From NCBI RefSeq assembly GCF_023008165.1, contig NZ_JAKQZA010000009.1, positions 62,001 through 126,000 on the forward strand: a stretch of 64,000 bases of DNA, in the 5' to 3' direction. This document shows positions 1 through 8,944 of this stretch, one piece after another (position 1 is the stretch's first letter; each line of letters starts with the position of its first letter). A program made the translations under genes and the position numbers. The notes beneath the pieces were generated by a model. The model saw only the letters and a program-made list of their open reading frames with translations, was not told where the DNA came from and did not search any database. This stretch comes from Kordiimonas laminariae (lineage in GTDB: Bacteria > Pseudomonadota > Alphaproteobacteria > Sphingomonadales > Kordiimonadaceae).

Positions 1-124
1 GGATTTCCTCGAGTACATTATCAGTTGCTTGAGAGCTATCTTGCGCAGAAACGGGGGAAATGCCAGGAGCACATGCCAACAGGGCTACTGATCCTAGGAG
101 ACCTAGGCGTCTAGTTGCTTTCAT
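1..124 (-). CDS. TonB-dependent receptor, N-terminal fragment
   Basis: The reverse strand opens with an ATG at 124-122 and reads without a stop to the window edge, giving 41 residues. They begin MKATRRLGLLGSVALLACA, a typical Sec signal peptide, followed by a Ser/Gln-rich linker and VLEEI. In TonB-dependent receptors of this bacterial group that string normally leads into the VVTA TonB box. A Shine-Dalgarno-like AGGA lies about 8 bases upstream of the start. If this is right, the product is an outer-membrane active transporter for siderophores, cobalamin or glycans; the substrate cannot be told from 41 residues. It is divergent from sfsA, with about 200 bases between them holding a perfect palindrome at 255-270. 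The family call rests on the signal peptide and VLEEI only; another exported protein is possible. Confidence 0.6.
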   Translation of the reverse strand, partial: MKATRRLGLLGSVALLACAPGISPVSAQDSSQATDNVLEEI

Positions 125-254
125 GAGTTAGTCCTTACTGAGCCATTCATTATAATTTATTCTTGAACAGCGGCCTTTAAATATGCGTTATTCCTCTTTG
201 ACGCACACAAGACACAGTTGTCCAAATATGTTTGTAGCAGCGAGATTACAGACC

Positions 255-270
255 TTGACTAATTAGTCAA
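255..270. promoter_or_regulatory. 16-bp perfect palindrome, candidate operator
   Basis: TTGACTAATTAGTCAA is a perfect 16-base inverted repeat in the space between two divergent genes, the TonB-receptor start at 124 and sfsA at 325. Each arm contains TTGACT, a good -35 match, but no well-spaced -10 is visible on either strand. A dimeric repressor site is the simplest reading. The regulator is unknown. Confidence 0.35.
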
Positions 271-324
271 TAATGCCGCCTTGGGTAATTTGTTAAATAA
301 ATATTACAGAAATATTAAACGACT

Positions 325-1017
325 ATGATTTACGATATCGCCTTAACCAAAGGTACTTTAATTAAACGCTACAAGCGATTTTTAGCTGATGTTGAGCTTG
401 AAACCGGTGAAGTCGTTACGGCTCACTGCGCAAATTCAGGTTCCATGTTAGGACTAAAGGATGAAGGAAATACGGTTTACCTTTCTCCGAATAACAATCC
501 AAAAGCAAAGCTTGATTGGCGGTGGGAACTGGTCGATGTGGGTTCCAGCCTGGTTAATATCAATACATCTCGTCCCAATGTGCTTGTAGAAGAAGCTATT
601 GCAGACGGCACTGTTGTTGAGCTTCAAAGTTTTGAAAGCATGCGACGAGAAGTGAAATATGGCGGCAACAGTCGAATTGATATTCTGCTCGAAGGGCCGG
701 GCCTGTGTTATGTTGAGGTAAAGAGTGTTACCCTGAAAGAAGGCAAAGGGGCCATTTTTCCTGATAGTGTAACTGCACGTGGTACCAAGCACCTAAACGA
801 ACTGATGGATATGGTGAAAGAGGGGCATCGTGCCGTTATGATGTATTTGGTTGGGCGTAGTGACTGTGAATATTTCGCACCAGCAGATGAAATTGACCCG
901 ACATATGCAAATACGCTAAGAGAAGCGGTAAAAGCTGGTGTTGAGGTTCTTTGTTATACATGCGAACTTTCACCGCAAGGAATTACAGTAAAAGGCACGC
1001 TTCCCGTAAAGCTTTAA
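325..1017 (+). CDS. sfsA: SfsA family protein (sugar fermentation stimulation protein homologue)
   Basis: The 230-residue product matches the usual length and layout of SfsA: an N-terminal OB-like part followed by a PD-(D/E)XK-nuclease-like core. Visible family hallmarks are AHCANSGSMLGL near residue 35, SRPN near 82, SRIDILLE near 115, YVEVKSVTL near 128 and FPDSVTARGTKHLNEL near 145. SfsA was named in E. coli for an effect on maltose metabolism and is a predicted DNA-binding or nuclease-like protein; its biochemical role is not settled. The gene leads a tight same-strand series with map (29-base gap), radC and a NUDIX gene, so they may be co-transcribed. The start at 325 is the first ATG; the ribosome site is weak. 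Confidence 0.93.
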   Translation: MIYDIALTKGTLIKRYKRFLADVELETGEVVTAHCANSGSMLGLKDEGNTVYLSPNNNPKAKLDWRWELVDVGSSLVNINTSRPNVLVEEAIADGTVVELQSFESMRREVKYGGNSRIDILLEGPGLCYVEVKSVTLKEGKGAIFPDSVTARGTKHLNELMDMVKEGHRAVMMYLVGRSDCEYFAPADEIDPTYANTLREAVKAGVEVLCYTCELSPQGITVKGTLPVKL

Positions 1018-1046
1018 GATGCCTCGAATAGTAAGGTTTATTTGAA

Positions 1047-1874
1047 ATGACATATGTTGATGCAGCAACGGCACCGTCATCCCGCACAGGCGCTATTAAG
1101 TTATATGGCCCTGAGGCATTTGAAGGTATGCGCGCTGCTGGTCGCTTGGCCGCTGAAACTCTTGATTTTATAACACCACATGTTCAGCCGGGCATTACAA
1201 CCGAAGAATTGAACACGCTCTGCCATGATTTTATTCTTAAGAATGGTGCTACACCAGCACCGCTTAATTATCGTGGATTTCCAAAATCAATCTGCACATC
1301 AATTAACCATGTGATTTGTCATGGTATTCCCGGGCCAAAGAAACTTAAGAACGGTGATACGCTTAATATTGATGTGACAGTTATTCTGGATGGTTGGTTT
1401 GGCGATACAAGCCGTATGTTCTTTGTTGGCGAGCCTAAATTGCTCCCCAAACGTTTGTGTCAGGTAACGTTCGAGGCCCTCTGGAAGGGTATCGAAGTTG
1501 TAAAACCCGGCGCGCATCTCGGTGATATCGGTGCCGCCATTCAGGAGCATGTGGAAGCACACCGCTACAGTGTTGTTCGTGATTTCTGTGGCCATGGTAT
1601 CGGGCAGGTATTCCATGATGAACCAAGCGTTATGCATTACGGTACTAAGGGTTCAGGCCCTGAGCTTAAACCGGGTATGTTCTTTACAATTGAACCTATG
1701 GTGAATGCGGGTAAACCAGCTTGTAAAGTATTGGGAGATGGCTGGACAGCTGTGACACGGGATAAATCATTGTCGATGCAGTTCGAACATACGCTTGCTG
1801 TAACCGAGGATGGCTATGAGGTATTTACCAAGTCTCCAAAAGGGTGGGAATTCCCACCTTACGTACTCGATTAA
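1047..1874 (+). CDS. map: Type I methionine aminopeptidase
   Basis: Removes the initiator methionine from nascent proteins in the cytoplasm. The 275-residue product has the pita-bread fold signature with all five dinuclear metal ligands placed as in the family: D109 (NIDVTVILDGW), D120 (GDTSR), H183 (GHGIG), E216 (FFTIEPM) and E247 (FEHTLAV). A short N-terminal extension precedes the core, as in many alphaproteobacterial MetAPs. It sits 29 bases after sfsA and 19 before radC on the same strand. Nothing is missing. Confidence 0.97.
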   Translation: MTYVDAATAPSSRTGAIKLYGPEAFEGMRAAGRLAAETLDFITPHVQPGITTEELNTLCHDFILKNGATPAPLNYRGFPKSICTSINHVICHGIPGPKKLKNGDTLNIDVTVILDGWFGDTSRMFFVGEPKLLPKRLCQVTFEALWKGIEVVKPGAHLGDIGAAIQEHVEAHRYSVVRDFCGHGIGQVFHDEPSVMHYGTKGSGPELKPGMFFTIEPMVNAGKPACKVLGDGWTAVTRDKSLSMQFEHTLAVTEDGYEVFTKSPKGWEFPPYVLD

Positions 1875-1893
1875 GAAGGAATAAAGGCTGCTT

Positions 1894-2583
1894 ATGGGGG
1901 AAGAAGCCAAAAAAGATCACCGGAGCGGGCATCGTGCCCGCTTGCGAGAACGGTTTTTAAAGGGTGGACCGGAAGGTTTGCCTGATTATGAACTTCTGGA
2001 ACTTATTCTTTTCCTCGCCATTCCCCGCCGGGATGTGAAACCTCTTGCAAAAGAACTAATTGCTCGCTTTGGTAGTTACGCCGCTGTTCTCTCTGCTGAT
2101 GTGGAAGCATTGCGCGCCGCACCGGGCCTTGGTGAAACTGCGGTAGCTGCCATTAAATCCGTACAGGCTTCAGCACTGTATCTTTCTCGGGAGCAGGCTA
2201 AAGAGAAACCGGTGCTTTCGAATTGGGCAGCAGTTCAGAACTACCTTCAAGGGGCAATGGCACATCTGACACGTGAGCAATTCCGAGTATTGTTTTTGGA
2301 CAGAAAAAACACGCTCATTGCTGATGAAACACTCAGTGAAGGGACGGTTGATCAAACGGCTGTGTATCCGCGTGAGGTGTTGAAATCAGCACTTCAGAAC
2401 GATGCGTCGGCATTGATCCTTGTTCACAATCATCCCTCAGGTGATCCAACGCCCAGTAAAGCTGATATGGTGATGACACAGGAAATTAAAGAAGCTTGTG
2501 GTAAGCTCTCAATACAGGTACATGACCATATCATTATTGGTAAGTTCGGGCAGACCAGTTTTAAAAAGCTCGGGCTTTTATAA
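1894..2583 (+). CDS. radC: RadC family JAB/MPN+ domain protein
   Basis: A 229-residue RadC (UPF0758) protein. Residues about 1-90 form the helix-hairpin-helix-like N-domain (GLPDYELLELIL, APGLGE). Residues about 105-229 are the JAB metalloprotease-like domain, with the zinc motif HNHPSGDPTPSKAD (HxHPSGxxxPSxxD) near residue 178. Despite the name, a direct repair role has been questioned; the family is common on chromosomes and mobile elements. Its place between map and a NUDIX gene in a close series argues that this copy is a core chromosomal gene. The start ATG is followed by a charged N-terminus usual for the family. Confidence 0.94.
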   Translation: MGEEAKKDHRSGHRARLRERFLKGGPEGLPDYELLELILFLAIPRRDVKPLAKELIARFGSYAAVLSADVEALRAAPGLGETAVAAIKSVQASALYLSREQAKEKPVLSNWAAVQNYLQGAMAHLTREQFRVLFLDRKNTLIADETLSEGTVDQTAVYPREVLKSALQNDASALILVHNHPSGDPTPSKADMVMTQEIKEACGKLSIQVHDHIIIGKFGQTSFKKLGLL

Positions 2584-2604
2584 TCAAGCTTTGGAGAGCT
2601 CAGG

Positions 2605-3054
2605 GTGTATTGGCAGCAAATCGAAGAATCCAAAATGGATTTGGAAAACCTACCTGTTTCCGCGAAAGTCGTTGTTGTTTCAAAAGATGGCAAGGTGCTC
2701 GTACTCCGTAAAAGCAGCGGCATCGTTGATCTACCGGGAGGTAAGGTAGAGAAGGGTGAAGACCTTTTTGAGGCTATGGAACGTGAACTTAAGGAAGAAG
2801 TTGGTTTTAAAGCCAAGAACTTCCAGTTCGTAACCAGCTGGGTGAAAACCAATAAATCACTGGGCGACCGCTTGGTCATTGTATTTGAAGCGCACCTAAA
2901 GAAAAAAGCCAAAAAGATGGAAGTGAAGCTTTCAGATGAGCATATCTGGGGTAAATTCCTGTGCCCTGAAGGTGTGGATGAAATTGGTGATATGCCGCTT
3001 GGGTACGGTAATGCAATTGGCTTGTGCTTCAACCGGTTTAAAGTGAACCAATAA
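2605..3054 (+). CDS. NUDIX hydrolase
   Basis: A small hydrolase of nucleoside-diphosphate-linked compounds. The complete NUDIX box (Gx5Ex7REUxEExGU) is visible at about residues 47-69: G-KVEKG-E-DLFEAME-RELKEEVGF. Substrate cannot be predicted; a housecleaning role on damaged nucleotides is typical. A GTG start at 2605 is chosen because GGAG lies 8 bases upstream; an in-frame ATG at 2635, giving 139 residues, is the alternative and would still keep the whole domain. It follows radC by 21 bases and ends immediately next to the convergent LysR gene (no intergenic base). Confidence 0.9.
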   Translation: MYWQQIEESKMDLENLPVSAKVVVVSKDGKVLVLRKSSGIVDLPGGKVEKGEDLFEAMERELKEEVGFKAKNFQFVTSWVKTNKSLGDRLVIVFEAHLKKKAKKMEVKLSDEHIWGKFLCPEGVDEIGDMPLGYGNAIGLCFNRFKVNQ

Positions 3055-3966
3055 TCACACAGCGATTGATCGCCGCATATGTATATTAATCAAATCATAA
3101 AGCCTGCTGATATGAGCGGGCTTCTCTCTTTTGTAACCATGTAGAAAATGAAGCGGCCATTCTTTTCCTGAGTATTCAGGCGCTATCGCTTTCAGTTTTC
3201 CTGTGAACAGATGCTGGGTAACCGCAATTTTAGGTGCAAAAACGAAGCTTAAGCCATGTAGGGCAAAATGAATAGCTGAGCTTAATGAGTTACACTCACT
3301 GGTGCGTTCAGGGGTGATAGCGAGCCTGCTGTCTCGCTGAAAAATTTCGATAGTTTCCTTTTGCCAAGGAGCTTTGGCCCATGATGCGGCCTCTAGTTTT
3401 TTTAAGCTGTTATCTATTGAGAGTTTTTCTATAAACTCTGGTGTTGCGAATAATTGTTCCTTGAGAGGTGGAAGACGAAGAGCTCTGTAGTCACTGTCGG
3501 GTAGAGTGCCGCTGAAAAGCGCGACGTCTATATTATCATCGATCAAATCCAGCGGAGCATCAGTGATGTTAAGCTGCGGTATAATGTTTGGATATTCTTC
3601 TGCGAACTGTTTTAAGGACGGCAGTAATACACTGGTTTCCAGAGAGTAAGGGGCTGTGATTGAAAGAGGGCCCGTCGGCTTTGTTTGTTCTTTATGAATA
3701 TCTTGGAGAGTTTCATTTACTTGTGAATTGAGTGCGGAGCAATTTACTGCAAGCTTTGCTCCGAAAGGTGTCAGGGATATCTTTCGTGTGCTTCTGATTA
3801 TAAGCTGCATCCCTAGTTCTTTTTCTAAACGGGAAATGCTGAGGCTAACAGCAGCCTTGCTGAGGTTTAACTGTTTTGCAGCGCCTGTGAACGAAAGCTG
3901 CTGTGCAACTTCAGCGAAAATCAGTAAATCAGATGTAAGTTTTATATTGTTCATAATATTAAACAT
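3055..3966 (-). CDS. LysR family transcriptional regulator
   Basis: A 303-residue LysR-type regulator. The winged HTH spans about residues 10-70 (FAEVAQQLSFTGAAKQLNLSKA, then the recognition helix and RLEKELGMQL), followed by the effector-binding domain from about 95. The protein is of the CrgA/AaeR-like subgroup often annotated as LysR substrate-binding. It is divergent from the small DUF1330 gene, so that gene is a likely target, as LysR proteins often act on their divergent neighbour. A second ATG four codons in (3954) could also be the start. The effector is unknown. Confidence 0.9.
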   Translation of the reverse strand: MFNIMNNIKLTSDLLIFAEVAQQLSFTGAAKQLNLSKAAVSLSISRLEKELGMQLIIRSTRKISLTPFGAKLAVNCSALNSQVNETLQDIHKEQTKPTGPLSITAPYSLETSVLLPSLKQFAEEYPNIIPQLNITDAPLDLIDDNIDVALFSGTLPDSDYRALRLPPLKEQLFATPEFIEKLSIDNSLKKLEAASWAKAPWQKETIEIFQRDSRLAITPERTSECNSLSSAIHFALHGLSFVFAPKIAVTQHLFTGKLKAIAPEYSGKEWPLHFLHGYKREKPAHISRLYDLINIHMRRSIAV

Positions 3967-4046
3967 AGTGTCTTATTTTTGCATATTGTTAAATATATTA
4001 GCTCTCCATAAATAAGCTTCAAGATCATTCACTAATGGAGCTTGAA

Positions 4047-4325
4047 ATGACTGCTTATGTAATTGTGGAACTAGAACCTAAAAATCCTGAAAAAATGGCG
4101 GAGTATAGCGCGCTAGCCGCGCCGCTCGTTGCTGCCTATGGTGGTGAGTTTATTGCTAAAGGGCCAGCTGAAATATTGACCGGAGAATTAGGTAAGCCTG
4201 TAAAAGTGCTGATTTCTTTCCCAAGTAAGGAAAAAGCAAAAGCTTGGTATAATTCTGACGACTATCAAGCGATTGTCCCGACAAGAGATGCTGGAATGGA
4301 CAGTAATTTTACTCTTATAGGATAA
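4047..4325 (+). CDS. DUF1330 family protein
   Basis: A 92-residue protein of the DUF1330 (dimeric alpha+beta barrel) family: TAYVIVELEPKNPEKMAEY at the N-terminus, GGEFIAKGP in the middle and FPSKEKAKAWYNSDDYQ near the C-terminus are typical. Function is not established for the family; related ferredoxin-like barrels bind small organic molecules or act as mono-oxygenase-like enzymes. I place the start at 4047, because a GGAG Shine-Dalgarno (4037-4040) lies 6 bases upstream of it and overlaps the in-frame upstream ATG at 4035. A weak promoter candidate is TTGTTA at 3986 with an A/T-rich -10 near 4008. The gene is divergent from the LysR regulator and closed by a strong hairpin. Confidence 0.85.
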   Translation: MTAYVIVELEPKNPEKMAEYSALAAPLVAAYGGEFIAKGPAEILTGELGKPVKVLISFPSKEKAKAWYNSDDYQAIVPTRDAGMDSNFTLIG

Positions 4326-4332
4326 GAACGAA

Positions 4333-4356
4333 AGAGGGCTGCATGCGCAGCCCTCT
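4333..4356. terminator. Perfect 10-bp hairpin between convergent genes
   Basis: AGAGGGCTGC / GCAGCCCTCT pair exactly around a 4-base loop, 7 bases after the DUF1330 stop and 5 bases from the stop of the convergent amidohydrolase gene. The T-tract is poor on both strands, so it is a likely but not textbook bidirectional terminator. Confidence 0.7.
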
Positions 4357-4361
4357 AATCT

Positions 4362-5651
4362 CTATTTGTTACGTGCAGCGATATCTGCGAGTTTTACATC
4401 AATATCTGCACGGCTATACCAGCGGCCCGCAGCCATTACTCCAGCCTGTTTGAAAAGGTTTTTAGAGTTTTCAAGAGGGTTGGCATCTAAAAGTAAAAGA
4501 TCAGCGCGCATACCTGCCTGAATGGTGCCGAATTGATCTTTATCTTTAAAGTATTCCCCAGCATTGCGGGTGCCAATCACGAGTATATCTTCTGGTGTAA
4601 CACCAGCTTTGATAAGGGCTTCAATCTCTCGCCAGATGGAGAAACCCGGCACGCTGTAGAGCTGTGGTGCATCACTGCCCAGCACTATATTTGCGCCTGA
4701 TTTATATAGTTCCGCCAGCATACGGTCCCGGTTATCTTTGATATAGGAATTCGCACGTTTGTTGATCGCCTTAATGCGGTTATGCCAGTTATCCCGTGTC
4801 TCAGGTGAAACATATTTATTTTCAAAGCGGCGACTAAGGCGGATAACGTCACCACCACCGATAAGGGTGTTGAATAGTGGTTGGGTTGGTACAATCCATG
4901 ATTTGAAGGTATTATTATATTGTTCAACAACACGCCTGATTTGCTCGTCTGACAGGCTCTCGTCTGAGCCACCAGCAAGCTGAATGAAACCATCCATATG
5001 GTCGATAGATGCTTGCCCTTTGTTGAGAGCATGAATAAGGCCAACGTCCGCAGGCACATGACCACCAAAGCCGATGCCAACTTCATGAGCTTTCTTTGCG
5101 ATTGCATCATATTCTTTAAGCGTCAGGCCAGGGTGGATTTTAAGTAGATCCCATCCCTCGTTATGATAACGTTCAACAAGCATAGCTCCTTGTTCAGGTG
5201 AACTTACTGTGCTGCCATTCAAGCTTGGTGCAGCAAGATAAAGTGTAGGGCCATCAAGCGCCCCTTCTTTTATCATCTGCCGCATTTCGAATTGAACAGG
5301 GTTACCCAGCATACCGCGTACGGTGGTAACGCCGCCAGCGAGATAGAGAAACAGTGTATCCTTGGCTTGCTGAGAGTTAGCTACCCCTTGTGGCAGGTGT
5401 CCGTGCATCTCGGCCAAGCCGGGGATCAGGAATTTTCCTGTACCGTCAATGATTTCTAAATTTGAAGCGTCTTTCGGGTCATAGCGCCCGTTGCCGATAT
5501 ATTCGATCCTGTCACCGCGAATATAAACATAAGCCCCTTCAATAACCTCATCGCCCTTCATAGTGATGGCTGTTACATTTGTAATGAGTGTGTCTGCAAA
5601 CGCAGAAACGCTAAGCAAAATAGACGCTAGCAGGCTAAACGCCAATCGCAT
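4362..5651 (-). CDS. Exported amidohydrolase family protein
   Basis: A 429-residue metal-dependent amidohydrolase (urease/imidazolonepropionase superfamily) with a Sec signal peptide (RLAFSLLASILLSVSAFA), so it probably acts in the periplasm. Metal-binding features are visible: HGH after FLIPGLAEM (near residue 80), HVPADVG, DHMDG, and GSDAPQ near residue 320, then NAG and the typical C-terminal GTIQAGMRADLLLLDANP. It may act as a peptidase, hydantoinase or lactonase-like enzyme; the substrate is not predictable. The start at 5651 is chosen over an ATG 15 bases upstream because GGGAGGA precedes it at ideal spacing. It is a single gene. Confidence 0.88.
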   Translation of the reverse strand: MRLAFSLLASILLSVSAFADTLITNVTAITMKGDEVIEGAYVYIRGDRIEYIGNGRYDPKDASNLEIIDGTGKFLIPGLAEMHGHLPQGVANSQQAKDTLFLYLAGGVTTVRGMLGNPVQFEMRQMIKEGALDGPTLYLAAPSLNGSTVSSPEQGAMLVERYHNEGWDLLKIHPGLTLKEYDAIAKKAHEVGIGFGGHVPADVGLIHALNKGQASIDHMDGFIQLAGGSDESLSDEQIRRVVEQYNNTFKSWIVPTQPLFNTLIGGGDVIRLSRRFENKYVSPETRDNWHNRIKAINKRANSYIKDNRDRMLAELYKSGANIVLGSDAPQLYSVPGFSIWREIEALIKAGVTPEDILVIGTRNAGEYFKDKDQFGTIQAGMRADLLLLDANPLENSKNLFKQAGVMAAGRWYSRADIDVKLADIAARNK

Positions 5652-5855
5652 GATATCCTCCCTCAATAATCATGACTGCCAGCATAACACAGCAGGTGTG
5701 GAGGTTCTGTCAATAATGCAATGAAGGGTGATCACAAGCTTGCGATGTGAAGACATTATTCAGAGTTGCTTCACCGGCTTCATCAAAGTTTCTTTTGTAT
5801 TTATCGGTATTTGCCGTAAGTTTCGTGTGATTTGTGAAATTGGTAGAGATGCATC

Positions 5856-7418
5856 ATGGTACTTACACGGCGTAGCCTTTTGAAATCAGCAAGCCTGCTC
5901 GGTGCAGCAGCTTTTGCGCGCCCGGTTTTGGCGGCTCCCTGGATAACGAGTAAAGCAAGGTTTTTGGACTATCCTTTTAAACTGGGAGTGGCGTCTGGGG
6001 ACCCTCTGCCAACAGGTTTTGTCCTTTGGACACGTCTGGCACCATCTCCACTTGATGCTGCTGCTACGGGGAGTGAGCCTATTCCTGTGGGGTATGAGAT
6101 TGCTGAAGATGAAAACTTCCGCAAAATTGCGCAGCGCGGGACGGTAGTTGCCTATCCTGAAAATGCTCATGCTGTTCATGTAGATGTAACGGGCCTTCAA
6201 GCTGGCCGACCGTACTGGTACCGATTTAAGGCAGGTGATGAAATCAGCCCTGTAGGCCGTGCTATTACGACGCCTGCTATTGGAACTGCTGTTGATCAGT
6301 TCCGTTTTGCTTTTGCCTCTTGCCAAGAGTTTGAAGCAGGTTTCTTTAAAGCTTACCGGGATATGATCGCTGAAGAAGCAGACCTTATTGTCCATCTTGG
6401 GGATTATATTTACGAGAAGAGCTATGGCGGTTTTAATACGCGCCGTGTTCCCATTACAGAGGCGCATAGCCTAACAGATTACCGACAACTTCATGCGACC
6501 TACAAGCTTGATCCAGACCTTCAGGCCGGGCATGCGCATACAAGTTGGCTTATGACATGGGATGATCATGAAGTAGCGAACGACTATGCAGCCGACCAAG
6601 GTGAAAACTATGAACCCGTACCTGAATTCCTAAAACGTCGGGCAGCAGCTTATAAAGCTTACTATGAACACATGCCATTACGGGCAGCAGCACGTCCAAT
6701 GGGGCCAGATAGCAGAATTTATCAGCGTACCGTGATTGGTGATTTGCTTGAAATAAACATGCTCGATACCCGTCAGTACAGAACAGATCAACCTTGTCAA
6801 ACACCAGATAACGGTGGCTGGAAAATCATTGATGGACAGCTGTGCGAGGAGCGATTTGATCCAAACCGCACCATTCTGGGAGAAGAGCAAGAGCGCTGGT
6901 TGTTGCGCGGGTTAGGGCGTTCACGTGCTCAGTGGAATGTTCTCGCGCAAGGGATGCTTTTCTCTCAGCATGATTATAGAGTGGGCGCTGGCTCAGAGCA
7001 CGGCAGTGAATACTGGGATGGTTATACTGCTTCTCGTGATCGTGTATTGAATACGATCGAGCAACGCAGTGTATCAAACCCTGTTATTATCGGCGGTGAT
7101 GTACATGCGACATATGTGTGTGATGTGAAAAAGGATTTTAACAATCCTGATTCCGCAACGCTAGCAAGTGAGTTTGTGACAACCTCTATCACCAGCGGTA
7201 ACTGGTACCATGACCGCAATACAGCAACGCTTGTGGATAACCCACACATCAAGCTCTATGAAGGCCGCCACCGCGGGTACACGCTCGCAACCCTTGATAA
7301 AAAAGAATGGCGTACAGATTTACGAGTGGTCGATGATGTGAAAAAACGCGATATGAAAGCGCGGACATTAAAGTCTTATGTAATCGAAGATGGTGTTGCT
7401 GGTGTTAATGAAGCGTAA
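5856..7418 (+). CDS. phoD: Alkaline phosphatase D family protein (PhoD), Tat-exported
   Basis: A 520-residue phosphodiesterase/phosphomonoesterase of the PhoD family, which releases phosphate from organic esters in the periplasm using Fe and Ca ions. The N-terminus has a twin-arginine signal (TRRSLLKSA, residues 4-12, then a hydrophobic stretch and an A-x-A site). An N-terminal Fn3-like domain follows (LGVASGDPLPTGFVLWTRL). The metallophosphatase core shows FASCQEFE, HLGDYIYE, TWDDHEVANDYA and GGDVHATYV. It stands alone, with about 200 bases upstream in which I do not recognise a clear PHO box. Length is normal for the family. Confidence 0.95.
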   Translation: MVLTRRSLLKSASLLGAAAFARPVLAAPWITSKARFLDYPFKLGVASGDPLPTGFVLWTRLAPSPLDAAATGSEPIPVGYEIAEDENFRKIAQRGTVVAYPENAHAVHVDVTGLQAGRPYWYRFKAGDEISPVGRAITTPAIGTAVDQFRFAFASCQEFEAGFFKAYRDMIAEEADLIVHLGDYIYEKSYGGFNTRRVPITEAHSLTDYRQLHATYKLDPDLQAGHAHTSWLMTWDDHEVANDYAADQGENYEPVPEFLKRRAAAYKAYYEHMPLRAAARPMGPDSRIYQRTVIGDLLEINMLDTRQYRTDQPCQTPDNGGWKIIDGQLCEERFDPNRTILGEEQERWLLRGLGRSRAQWNVLAQGMLFSQHDYRVGAGSEHGSEYWDGYTASRDRVLNTIEQRSVSNPVIIGGDVHATYVCDVKKDFNNPDSATLASEFVTTSITSGNWYHDRNTATLVDNPHIKLYEGRHRGYTLATLDKKEWRTDLRVVDDVKKRDMKARTLKSYVIEDGVAGVNEA

Positions 7419-7515
7419 GGTCACGTGATAGTGAAGTGTTGCTTGCGATTGAGGCCCGTTTCTGTTAGAGCGGCGGCATAAATATTCCGCACCACTCGTT
7501 ATAGGAACTGGACAC

Positions 7516-8817
7516 ATGATCCCTCGTTACTCACGTAAACAAATGGCAGACATTTGGGAGGCGGAAAACCGTTTCCGCATTTGGTTCGAAATTGAAGCGC
7601 ACGCTTGTGATGCAAACGCTAAGCTTGGCCGTATCCCTGAAGCAGCTGCAAAAGCTGTATGGGAACGTGGCAAGTTTGAAGTTGCTCGTATTGACGAGAT
7701 AGAGCGTGAAGTAAAACACGATGTAATCGCGTTCCTTACGAACCTAGCTGAACATGTGGGTGATGAAGCACGCTTTGTGCACCAGGGTATGACATCTTCT
7801 GATGTTCTGGATACATGTCTTTCTGTACAGCTTATGCAGGCGGCGGATATCATCATCGAAGACCTTGAGAAGCTTCTTGTGGTTCTTAAGCGCCGTGCGG
7901 AAGAGCATAAATACACAGTATGTATTGGCCGTAGCCATGGTATTCACGCTGAACCAGTAACATTCGGTCTAAAGATGGCGCAGGCATATGCTGAGTTTGA
8001 TCGCTGCTTGAAGCGGATGAAAGATGCTCGCGCTGAAGTGGCAACATGTGCGATTTCTGGCGCTGTGGGTACATTTGCGAACATTGATCCGTTTGTGGAA
8101 GAGCATGTAGCAGAGAAAATGGGACTTACTATTGAGCCTGTTTCCACACAGGTTATCCCGCGTGATCGTCATGCGATGTATTTCTCTGTGCTCGGTGTGA
8201 TTGCAAGCTGTATTGAACGACTGGCTGTTGAGGTTCGTCACCTTCAGCGTACAGAAGTTCTTGAAGCGCAGGAATACTTCTCAAAAGGTCAAAAAGGCTC
8301 TTCTGCGATGCCGCATAAGAAGAACCCGATCCTTACAGAAAACCTAACAGGTCAGGCGCGTTATATCCGCGCTATGTGCATTCCAGCAATGGAAAATGTG
8401 GCGCTATGGCATGAACGTGATATCTCGCACTCATCTGTTGAGCGTTATATTGGCCCGGATGCAACAGTAGCACTTGATTTCTCACTTGCGCGCCTCACAA
8501 ACGTGATGGACCAGCTTCTGGTATATCCAGATAACATGCTGGATAACATGAACAAAATGGGCGGCCTGCCAAATAGCCAGCGTGTACTGCTTGAACTAAC
8601 GCAAGCTGGTGTAAGCCGCGAGGATGCATACCGTCTGGTACAGGAAAATGCTATGAAGGTGTGGGATAGCCGCGGTGAACTGCAGCTTCTTGATCTTCTT
8701 AAAGCTGATGAAACTGTAACCAGCAAGGTTTCCGCAGAAGAGCTGGATGAGCTCTTCAATATGGATTATCACACCAAGCATGTAGATACGATTTTCAAAC
8801 GTGTGTTTGGCGAATAG
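7516..8817 (+). CDS. purB: Adenylosuccinate lyase
   Basis: Catalyses two steps of purine synthesis: SAICAR to AICAR plus fumarate, and adenylosuccinate to AMP plus fumarate. The 433-residue product has the superfamily signature GSSAMPHKKNP at about residue 262, plus TSSDVLDT near 95 and the catalytic His region RSHGIHAEP near 140. A good ribosome site (AGGAACTGG) precedes the ATG. It is single, closed by an intrinsic terminator. Confidence 0.97.
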   Translation: MIPRYSRKQMADIWEAENRFRIWFEIEAHACDANAKLGRIPEAAAKAVWERGKFEVARIDEIEREVKHDVIAFLTNLAEHVGDEARFVHQGMTSSDVLDTCLSVQLMQAADIIIEDLEKLLVVLKRRAEEHKYTVCIGRSHGIHAEPVTFGLKMAQAYAEFDRCLKRMKDARAEVATCAISGAVGTFANIDPFVEEHVAEKMGLTIEPVSTQVIPRDRHAMYFSVLGVIASCIERLAVEVRHLQRTEVLEAQEYFSKGQKGSSAMPHKKNPILTENLTGQARYIRAMCIPAMENVALWHERDISHSSVERYIGPDATVALDFSLARLTNVMDQLLVYPDNMLDNMNKMGGLPNSQRVLLELTQAGVSREDAYRLVQENAMKVWDSRGELQLLDLLKADETVTSKVSAEELDELFNMDYHTKHVDTIFKRVFGE

Positions 8818-8844
8818 GTCAAACGAGAGATTTTAAAACTTCTT

Positions 8845-8874
8845 AAAGCGCTGCCTCTTTGGTAGCGCTTTTTT
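8845..8874 (+). terminator. Intrinsic terminator after purB
   Basis: AAAGCGCT-G-CC and GG-T-AGCGCTTT form a stem around a 5-base loop, followed by a run of T, 28 bases after the purB stop. Confidence 0.88.
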
Positions 8875-8944
8875 AATAACTTTCGCGAATAATGATGGGT
8901 GATCTGTTCATGTATGCCGATTGTTGGGGGCATGTGGGAGTGCT

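Noticed and set aside
4035-4046. Upstream ATG for the DUF1330 gene
   Set aside because: It overlaps the GGAG ribosome site that serves the ATG at 4047. The same overlap argument decided the starts at 33303 and 41042.
5886-6467. Long reverse-strand frame inside phoD
   Set aside because: Shadow of the forward gene, with no ribosome site or recognisable protein character.
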